From Comamonadaceae bacterium (GTDB taxonomy: Bacteria; Pseudomonadota; Gammaproteobacteria; Burkholderiales; Burkholderiaceae): a stretch of DNA of 5,885 bases. The stretch lies in the NCBI GenBank assembly GCA_947484245.1, contig CANKOT010000142.1:1-5885 (forward strand), read 5' to 3'. A model generated the notes under the pieces. It made no database searches and was not told the DNA's origin. It was given only the letters and a program-made list of their open reading frames with translations. Positions 1-5,885 of this stretch are shown one piece after another. The position numbers were made by a program, and so were the translations under genes. Numbering within the stretch: the first letter of the stretch is position 1; every line of letters starts with the position of its first letter.

Positions 1-561
1 ACCAACTCGTATTACGCCAAAAATGTACCGATGCCCAAACGGGACATTGAAAAAGCCAAGGCATTGCTCAAAGAAGCAGGCGTTGTCAAACCCAGCTTCA
101 CCCTCATGACCACCACCGCCTCAGACGCACAGCGTTTGGCCGTGGTCATTCAAGCCATGACACGGGACGCCGGGTTTGATGTGAAAATTCAAACCACCGA
201 ATTTGCCACGTCTCTGAACATGGCGGACAAAGGTGATTTTGAAGCTTATGTTCTTTCGTGGAGTGGCCGCCCTGATCCCGATGGCAACATGTTCAGCTTT
301 CACGGTTGCAAACAACCCCTCAATTACTCTGGCTATTGCAGCGCAGAAACTGACGCGCTTTTGAACCAATCACGTGCCGAGCGTGACCCTGTCAAACGCA
401 AAAAAATCATGGAACAAATTTCTGCACAAGTTCTGAAAGATCGTCCTGTGATCTATCTCTACCACCGCAATTGGCTGTGGGCCTACAACGGCAAATTGAC
501 AGGTGTGCGCAATATTCCTGATGGTCTCTTGCGTGTATCAGGTCTGAAAATGGCGCCATGA
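1..561 (+). CDS. ABC transporter family-5 solute-binding protein, C-terminal part (5' end outside window)
   Basis: The reading frame is open from the first base (T-N-S-Y-Y-A-K...) and ends at TGA 559-561, giving the last 186 residues of a protein that in this family is usually about 500-550 residues. It resembles the C-terminal lobe of SBP_bac_5 (DppA/OppA-like) periplasmic receptors: the segment around DIEKAKALLKEAG, then GFDVKIQTTEF, a central SWSGRPDPDGN, a cysteine pair in FHGCKQPLNYSGYC, and the closing region DRPVIYLYHRNWLWAYN. Such proteins capture peptides, or sometimes glutathione, nickel chelates or sugars, in the periplasm and deliver them to a DppBC channel. The stop codon overlaps the start of the downstream permease gene (ATGA), so the two are one operon. 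The ligand cannot be read from this fragment, and the signal peptide and start lie upstream. The first in-frame ATG, at 31, is internal. Confidence 0.9.
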   Translation, partial: TNSYYAKNVPMPKRDIEKAKALLKEAGVVKPSFTLMTTTASDAQRLAVVIQAMTRDAGFDVKIQTTEFATSLNMADKGDFEAYVLSWSGRPDPDGNMFSFHGCKQPLNYSGYCSAETDALLNQSRAERDPVKRKKIMEQISAQVLKDRPVIYLYHRNWLWAYNGKLTGVRNIPDGLLRVSGLKMAP

Positions 562-1499
562 CAAGCTACTTGGTCAAACGCTTACTTTCTGTCCTGCCAA
601 CGCTGCTGTTGGTGTCAATGCTTATTTTCGGGCTGCAGCAATTGCTGCCCGGCGACCCCGCCAAAATTTTAGCGGGAGAGGAGCAAGACCCCAACGTGGT
701 GGCCTACCTCACGGCCAAGTTGCATTTGGATGAACCTCTGCCGGTTCGTTACGGCTATTGGATCGCCGGCGTGGTGCAAGGTGATTTGGGGGAATCGGTC
801 AGAACACAATTGCCTGTTCTGTCTTTGATTTTGCAGAAGTTACCCGTCACGGCAGAGTTGGCGTTTTTGGCCATGTGTGTTGCAGTTCTCATCGGCATTC
901 CTGCAGGCATTGCGTCTGCTGTGGGGCGCGGCACCGTTTGGGATTACGCTGCCAATGTGTTTGCGCTTTGGGGCTTGTCAACGCCCAACTTTTGGTTGGG
1001 CATTCTGATGATCATGCTCTTCTCAGTTCACCTGGGATGGCTGCCCGCATCTGGGTTTGTGAGCCCCACAGAAGACTTACTGGGCAATTTGGCCAGCATG
1101 GCCATGCCTGCGTTTGTTCTGGGCAATGCCATTGCTGCTGTGCTCATGCGCCACACGCGCAGTGCCATGCTGCAAGTGATGCAGTCTGACTATGTTCGCA
1201 CGGCACGCGCCAAAGGGCTAGACGAGCGAACTGTCATTCTGAAACACGCCCTTCGAAATGCCTTAACACCCATCATTACCTTAGGTGCGTTGGAATTCGG
1301 GACGCTTTTGTCGGGCGCCGTCTTAACGGAACAAGTTTTTACCATTCCAGGCTTTGGCAAACTCATTCTTGACGCCGTTTTCAACCGAGATTATGCAGTG
1401 GTTCAAGGTGTGGTTCTGTTCACGGCCACCACCTACATCATGCTCAATCTCATGGCTGACATGGCCTACTTCTGGGTCAATCCAAGGTTACGCAAATGA
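558..1499 (+). CDS. DppB/OppB-type ABC transporter permease
   Basis: This 313-residue inner-membrane protein is one of the two channel subunits of a peptide/nickel-type ABC importer (BPD_transp_1 family, DppB branch). The sequence shows the typical start (YLVKRLLSVLPTLLLVSMLIF, first membrane helix about residues 9-29), the LLPGDPA motif at 29-35, LHLDEPLPVRYGYW at 55-68 and GDLGES at 75-80. The EAA loop that docks on the ATPase is at about 212-236 (YVRTARAKGLDE followed by LKHALRNAL). The FTIPGFGKL motif is at 261-269. Length matches the family. The ATG lies inside the stop region of the binding-protein gene (4-bp overlap) and has no clear Shine-Dalgarno sequence, which suggests translational coupling. 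The substrate is not determinable from the permease. Confidence 0.95.
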   Translation: MTSYLVKRLLSVLPTLLLVSMLIFGLQQLLPGDPAKILAGEEQDPNVVAYLTAKLHLDEPLPVRYGYWIAGVVQGDLGESVRTQLPVLSLILQKLPVTAELAFLAMCVAVLIGIPAGIASAVGRGTVWDYAANVFALWGLSTPNFWLGILMIMLFSVHLGWLPASGFVSPTEDLLGNLASMAMPAFVLGNAIAAVLMRHTRSAMLQVMQSDYVRTARAKGLDERTVILKHALRNALTPIITLGALEFGTLLSGAVLTEQVFTIPGFGKLILDAVFNRDYAVVQGVVLFTATTYIMLNLMADMAYFWVNPRLRK

Positions 1500-2338
1500 G
1501 CCAAAGTCTGTCTTACACTGCCTGGCTTCGATTGCAAAGAAGACCCAGCGCCTTGATCGGTTTGACCGTGGTCATTGCCTTCATCTTGATGGCTATTTTT
1601 GCGCCCTACATTTCCCCGCAAGATCCCATTGCCACAAGTTGGGGCGCCATTCGAAAAGCACCCAGTGCCGCGCATTGGTTGGGCACCGATGAAATTGGCC
1701 GCGACGTTTTGTCACGCGTCATCTGGGGTACTCAAGCATCTTTGATGGCTGGCGTTATTTCTGTCAGCATCTCGCTTTTAATTGGTGTGCCTATTGGACT
1801 TTTGGCTGGCTTTGTGGGTGGCGCTGTCGATGCCATCATCTCGCGCATCACCGATGCATTTTTAGCCTGCCCCTTCCTCATTTTGGCCATTGCATTGGCT
1901 GCATTTTTAGGCCCAAGCCTGACAAACGCCATGGTGGCCATTGGCATTTCTGCGGCCCCCATCTTTGTTCGACTGACGCGTGGTCAAGTCATTCAAATTA
2001 AAGTGGAAGATTACGTAGAGGCCGCGCGATCGGTGGGCAACCCGCCTTGGCGCATTGCCTTGGTTCACATTCTTCCCAATATCTTGCCCCCCTTGTTGGT
2101 TCAAGCCACTCTGGCAATTGCAGCAGCCGTCATTGCGGAAGCCAGTTTGTCATTTTTAGGATTGGGACAACAACCTCCCGCCCCCAGCTGGGGCAGTATG
2201 CTGAATACTGCTAAGAATTACATTGAACAAGCGCCATGGATGGCCATTTGGCCCGGAATCTCCATTTTCTTATTGGTCTTGTCTTTCAATCTTTTTGGCG
2301 ACGGCTTAAGAGACGCCTTAGACCCCAGACAGCGTTGA
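1496..2338 (+). CDS. DppC/OppC-type ABC transporter permease
   Basis: This 280-residue protein is the second channel subunit of the same importer. Diagnostic DppC features are all visible: an N-terminal helix at about 20-37, the HWLGTDEIGRDVLSR motif at about 60-74, the EAA loop at about 173-197 (YVEAARSVGNPPWRIALVH then ILPNIL), LSFLGLGQQPPAPSWG at about 218-233 and the terminal FGDGLRDALDPR at about 267-278. The start overlaps the dppB-like stop by 4 bp (ATGA), and a modest AAGG ribosome site sits at 1484-1487. The next gene is on the opposite strand, so the operon ends here. The usual DppD/DppF ATPase genes do not follow and must lie upstream of the window or elsewhere. Confidence 0.95.
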   Translation: MSQSLSYTAWLRLQRRPSALIGLTVVIAFILMAIFAPYISPQDPIATSWGAIRKAPSAAHWLGTDEIGRDVLSRVIWGTQASLMAGVISVSISLLIGVPIGLLAGFVGGAVDAIISRITDAFLACPFLILAIALAAFLGPSLTNAMVAIGISAAPIFVRLTRGQVIQIKVEDYVEAARSVGNPPWRIALVHILPNILPPLLVQATLAIAAAVIAEASLSFLGLGQQPPAPSWGSMLNTAKNYIEQAPWMAIWPGISIFLLVLSFNLFGDGLRDALDPRQR

Positions 2339-2357
2339 ATTCAAAAAAATTCGCGGC

Positions 2358-3284
2358 TTACTTCAAGAGATGACTTTCTAGAAACTGCATCACGGCTGTC
2401 AGACCTTTTTCGGGCTGCTCTTCCTGCAACAAGTGCCCTAGCTCAGGAACCAGCACCGTGGTGGAATTTGACAAAACATGGGCGTAGCTCTGCGCATTGG
2501 TACTCGGAATCATTTGATCCTGCTCACCCCAAATGAGCAGCGTAGGGGCCTTGATGGCTTTCAAACGAGGTACAGGATCTGTGTAAATGGTCTGATTGGA
2601 TCTTTCCAAAATAGCACCTCGCACACCAGGCGCTCTGAGCATGTCGAAATAGCGGTTGACCAGTGCATCGTTCAATGCGTCAGCATCTGAAAAAGCAGGC
2701 TCGATTGATTTGCGCACCAGGTACTTCGGTAAAAAATATTTGATCAGGCCCATGACGGTTGGCACTTCATAGGGTTTGGTTCCAATGTCTTTCGCTTCAG
2801 GAAAACCATCTGGGGCCATGAGCACCAAGGCTTGCACACGTTCAGGCTGAGAAGCCGCCAATGACCAAGCCATTTTTCCGCCCATCGAATGGCCCATGAC
2901 GGAGAACTTTTCAAGGCCTAGCTTGTCGGCAAAGTGCGTCAGGATGGCAAGGTCTTTTTCTTCTGAATAATCATTCGCAGGACTGGCACCTGTGAGGCCA
3001 AATCCGGGTAAATCCAGCCTGATCACACGGTATTTTTGCTCTAACTTCAAAGACCAATCGTCCCAAGCCTGCAAACTTGAACCGAAGCCGTGCAACAGCA
3101 ACAAAACAGGTGCCCCTTGAGGCCCAGTCGCTTTGTAATGCACCTTCAAGCCATCGACTTCCATGATTTGAGGGTTAGACGCCACATAGCGTTTTTCCAA
3201 TTCGCTGCGCTCAAGGTCTGGCGTCCAAAGGCCATACAAAACAATTGCCAGGATAGCAGCACCAAAGCCAATTGTATTTAGCAT
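2358..3284 (-). CDS. Membrane-anchored alpha/beta-fold hydrolase
   Basis: This 308-residue protein is a single-domain alpha/beta hydrolase. An N-terminal hydrophobic helix (about residues 4-20, IGFGAAILAIVLYGLW) probably anchors it in the inner membrane, with the catalytic domain likely outside the cytoplasm. The oxyanion-hole motif HGFG is at 65-68. The nucleophile elbow GHSMGG at 131-136 places the catalytic serine at 133. The likely acid is Asp256 in WGEQDQMIP and the likely base is His284 in ELGHLL. A cap region lies between about 160 and 235. The triad appears complete, so it should be an active esterase or C-C/lipid hydrolase, but the substrate is unknown. It is convergent with the permease operon (19-bp gap) and divergent from the LPOR gene. 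A weak GAAAGA ribosome site (3291-3296, minus strand) precedes the ATG. BchO, the alpha/beta hydrolase of photosynthesis clusters, was considered, but I see nothing specific to it here. Confidence 0.9.
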   Translation of the reverse strand: MLNTIGFGAAILAIVLYGLWTPDLERSELEKRYVASNPQIMEVDGLKVHYKATGPQGAPVLLLLHGFGSSLQAWDDWSLKLEQKYRVIRLDLPGFGLTGASPANDYSEEKDLAILTHFADKLGLEKFSVMGHSMGGKMAWSLAASQPERVQALVLMAPDGFPEAKDIGTKPYEVPTVMGLIKYFLPKYLVRKSIEPAFSDADALNDALVNRYFDMLRAPGVRGAILERSNQTIYTDPVPRLKAIKAPTLLIWGEQDQMIPSTNAQSYAHVLSNSTTVLVPELGHLLQEEQPEKGLTAVMQFLESHLLK

Positions 3285-3299
3285 GTGACATCTTTCACA
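3284..3299. promoter_or_regulatory. Perfect CRP/FNR-family-like palindrome at the hydrolase start
   Basis: The bases TGTGACATCTTTCACA form TGTGA-N6-TCACA, the exact consensus core recognised by CRP-type regulators. The site touches the first base of the minus-strand hydrolase start codon (3282-3284) and covers its ribosome-binding region. A bound protein there would be expected to block rather than activate the hydrolase. It is about 190 bp upstream of the LPOR start, too far for classical CRP activation. The palindrome is observed; the regulator is inference and it could be chance. Confidence 0.35.
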
Positions 3300-3335
3300 A
3301 CAGATCGCCAGCTCGTATTCATTTTCATAAACTTC

Positions 3336-3361
3336 ATTCTAAAGTTGTGACATGGTGCCAC
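3336..3361 (-). promoter_or_regulatory. Candidate hydrolase promoter with adjoining inverted repeat
   Basis: On the minus strand a TAGAAT hexamer (plus 3336-3341) matches the sigma-70 -10 consensus at 5 of 6 bases and would give a leader of about 45 nt before the hydrolase ATG. No recognisable -35 box lies 16-18 bp upstream. The -35 position is instead occupied by a 15-bp imperfect inverted repeat, GTGACATGGTGCCAC (plus 3347-3361, arms GTGnCA and TGnCAC). An activator-dependent promoter is one reading, but it rests on motif inspection only. Confidence 0.25.
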
Positions 3362-3383
3362 GAGGGGTCATAATTTAACGACA

Positions 3384-4489
<1,106 letters not shown>

Positions 4490-4571
4490 AGCGGCGACAC
4501 AATTCATTAGCCAAATGAAGCAGTTGTTGTGATATTGTTGGCCATCTTTGAATGGGTCCTACTAGATTTTC

Positions 4572-4576
4572 TGAGG
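4572..4576 (+). promoter_or_regulatory. Ribosome-binding site that decides the dioxygenase start
   Basis: TGAGG at 4572-4576 is followed by five bases and ATG 4582. The alternative in-frame ATG at 4552 has no purine-rich sequence upstream, so 4582 is preferred and the protein is 10 residues shorter than the longest reading frame. Confidence 0.65.
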
Positions 4577-4581
4577 CATAC

Positions 4582-5460
4582 ATGACGTCACCTACCCCCT
4601 CCAGCGCATTGAGCAACGCCGTCACGCAAGAAGCCATGGCCAGTTTTTCAAAAGCCACTGACCCCCGGCTTGCACACGTCATGAGTCTGCTGGTCAAGCA
4701 TTTGCACGCTTTTGTAGATGAATCTCAACTCAGCAAGGCAGAATGGTTGAAGGGTTTGGAATTTCTCACAGCGGCCGCCAAAATAACCGATGACGAGCGC
4801 AATGAATTCAGTTTGTTCTCAGACATCATGGGCATCTCCTCCATGGTCGATGTGGTTTCCCAACCACCAGGTGGCACCTCCAGCAGTGTGTTGGGTCCGT
4901 TTCACAACCATGACTCACTCATTCAACCCAACGGCTGTGACCTCACGCATGGTCAGCCAGGTGAGCGTGTTTGGTTGCATGGTCGCGTTTTGGACATTCA
5001 TCAAAATGCCATTCCCAATGCACAAATTGATTTTTGGCAAAACGCAGACAACGGCCTGTACCCCGCTCAAGATGCTGCGCAAGACCCCCAAAATTTACGC
5101 TGCAAAATCAACTGCGACGATCAGGGCGCTTTCAGCTTATTAACCATTCGCCCTCACCCCTACACTGTGCCAACCGATGGCCCTGTTGGCGCCCTGTTGG
5201 CCGCCAGCAACCGAGGTATTTGGCGGCCTGCACACTTTCACATCATTGTCAGCGCCCCCGGTTATGTTGGCTTGGTCACTGAGCTATTTCCTGCAGGCTC
5301 TGAATACCTTGATAACGACACCGTCTTTGGCGTTCGTCCTGGTTTGATTGTGGATGTGAAAAATTGCCAAGACACAGCAGTAGCGCATCGGTACAGTTTG
5401 ACAGCACCTTTCAAAGAAGTTGCATTTGATTTTTCATTGGTCAAGCAAACTACAGCTTGA
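4582..5460 (+). CDS. Intradiol ring-cleavage dioxygenase, hydroxyquinol 1,2-dioxygenase-like
   Basis: This 292-residue cytoplasmic non-heme Fe(III) enzyme should cleave a catechol-type ring between the two hydroxyls to give a muconate or maleylacetate-type product. Residues about 30-95 form the helical N-terminal dimerisation domain of the catechol/hydroxyquinol branch (DPRLAHVMSLL, then ITDDERNEFSLFSDIMGISSMVD). The family signature follows: LHGRVLD at about 132-138, then IDFWQ and GLYPAQD. The four iron ligands are visible as Tyr160, Tyr194 (HPYTVPTDGPVG), His218 and His220 (RPAHFHI). The spacing Y-34-Y-24-H-2-H is close to catechol 1,2-dioxygenase. EYLDNDTVFGVRPGL and the FDFSLV ending resemble hydroxyquinol dioxygenases more than catechol ones. 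The subfamily call is tentative; chlorocatechol or catechol use is possible. It lies 92 bp after the LPOR gene on the same strand and 29 bp before a Bug receptor gene, with which it is probably co-transcribed. Confidence 0.92.
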   Translation: MTSPTPSSALSNAVTQEAMASFSKATDPRLAHVMSLLVKHLHAFVDESQLSKAEWLKGLEFLTAAAKITDDERNEFSLFSDIMGISSMVDVVSQPPGGTSSSVLGPFHNHDSLIQPNGCDLTHGQPGERVWLHGRVLDIHQNAIPNAQIDFWQNADNGLYPAQDAAQDPQNLRCKINCDDQGAFSLLTIRPHPYTVPTDGPVGALLAASNRGIWRPAHFHIIVSAPGYVGLVTELFPAGSEYLDNDTVFGVRPGLIVDVKNCQDTAVAHRYSLTAPFKEVAFDFSLVKQTTA

Positions 5461-5475
5461 TCTGGCTTGAATCTA

Positions 5476-5481
5476 AAGGAG
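5476..5481 (+). promoter_or_regulatory. Strong Shine-Dalgarno sequence for the Bug receptor gene
   Basis: AAGGAG at 5476-5481 lies eight bases before ATG 5490. It is the strongest ribosome site in the window and fits an abundantly made periplasmic receptor. It sits in the 29-bp gap after the dioxygenase stop, which leaves little room for a separate promoter. Confidence 0.75.
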
Positions 5482-5489
5482 ACAAAACC

Positions 5490-5885
5490 ATGGTTCATTA
5501 TTTCAAAGCCCTTCTGGGCTTCGCTGTCATAGGCAGCTTGCATCTTTCGGGCTGGGCTCAAAGCGATTGGCCTAAAGCCAAATCCGTCACCCTCGTGGTT
5601 GCCTTTGCACCTGGTGCTTCGTCCGACATTGTGGCAAGGTCACTGACTCAAAAACTGAATGAACTGACTGGTGGTAATTTCATTGTAGAAAACAAAGGCG
5701 GTGCAGGAGGCAACATTGCGACCAGCCAAGTCAAACGCGCAGCACCCGATGGTTACACCATCTTGGTCCACAGTGTCGCCTTTGCGGTCAACCCGTCGCT
5801 TTATGCAGATGCTGGTTACGACGCCCTCAAAGACTTCGTACCCGTTGCGCTGGGCCCTAAGACGCCCAATATCTTTACCGTCAAC
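5490..5885 (+). CDS. TctC/Bug-family periplasmic solute-binding protein, N-terminal part (3' end outside window)
   Basis: The frame is open from ATG 5490 to the right edge, giving the first 132 residues of a protein usually about 320 long. The start shows a Sec signal peptide: a lysine at position 6, a hydrophobic core (ALLGFAVIGSLHL) and a likely cleavage after SGWA at about residue 23. The mature part carries Bug hallmarks: WPKAKSVTLVVAFAPGASSDIVAR, then IVENKGGAGGNIA, then KRAAPDGYTIL. These receptors are greatly expanded in Burkholderiales and bind small carboxylates, including aromatic acids, some with and some without a dedicated TctAB permease. Its place right after a ring-cleavage dioxygenase suggests that it may serve an aromatic acid or its precursor. 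The ligand is inferred from context only. Confidence 0.92.
   Translation, partial: MVHYFKALLGFAVIGSLHLSGWAQSDWPKAKSVTLVVAFAPGASSDIVARSLTQKLNELTGGNFIVENKGGAGGNIATSQVKRAAPDGYTILVHSVAFAVNPSLYADAGYDALKDFVPVALGPKTPNIFTVN

Noticed and set aside
2336..2360. Possible bidirectional terminator between the convergent genes (GAATT-N6-AATTC with an A/T run)
   Set aside because: The stem is five A/T-rich pairs, and the run of seven A overlaps the loop and second arm. No GC-rich stem is present, so it does not meet a reasonable terminator standard.
4498..4531. Hairpin after the LPOR gene (CACAA / TTCATT / AATGAA / TTGTG) as a terminator
   Set aside because: The inner 6-bp stem is A/T-rich, the outer arms need a 7-nt bulge, and no T-tract follows.
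4552..4581. Dioxygenase start at ATG 4552
   Set aside because: No ribosome site precedes it, whereas ATG 4582 has TGAGG at a good distance.

Overview
The window looks like a piece of a Burkholderiales-type (betaproteobacterial) chromosome with moderate GC content. The assignment rests on gene style: a TctC/Bug-family periplasmic receptor next to an aromatic ring-cleavage enzyme, a compact Dpp/Opp-like transporter operon with 4-bp ATGA overlaps, and a membrane-anchored alpha/beta hydrolase of a kind common in that order. The taxonomy is inference. All six complete or partial protein genes outside the central pair belong to ordinary heterotrophic uptake and catabolism.

Layout: (1) 1-2338, plus strand: the 3' end of a family-5 solute-binding protein gene, then two DppB/DppC-type permease genes, each overlapping its predecessor by 4 bp. 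(2) 2358-3284, minus strand: an alpha/beta hydrolase with an N-terminal membrane anchor, convergent with the permeases across only 19 bp. (3) 3285-3487: an AT-rich divergent intergenic region with several repeat and palindrome signals, including a perfect TGTGA-N6-TCACA palindrome touching the hydrolase start codon. (4) 3488-4489, plus strand: a light-dependent protochlorophyllide oxidoreductase (LPOR), recognisable along its whole length. (5) 4582-5460, plus strand: an intradiol (catechol/hydroxyquinol-type) ring-cleavage dioxygenase. (6) 5490 to the right edge, plus strand: the start of a TctC/Bug-family periplasmic binding protein, 29 bp downstream of the dioxygenase.

The standout is the LPOR. 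It carries the NADPH-binding TGASSGVG motif, the YKDSK catalytic pair, the YPGCVA active-site cysteine and the LPOR-specific insertion, so it is not a generic short-chain dehydrogenase. LPOR is the oxygen-tolerant, light-driven enzyme of (bacterio)chlorophyll synthesis, typical of cyanobacteria and plants and known in some aerobic anoxygenic phototrophs. Here no bch, crt, puf or acs gene lies beside it. The enzyme is therefore an orphan within this window: either the bacterium is an aerobic phototroph whose photosynthesis cluster is elsewhere, or the gene serves an unexplained purpose.

The transporter probably imports peptides or similar small solutes; its ATPase genes are not in view. The dioxygenase and the Bug receptor probably form one transcription unit for aromatic acid uptake and breakdown. 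The sequence shows no direct functional link between the LPOR and its neighbours.
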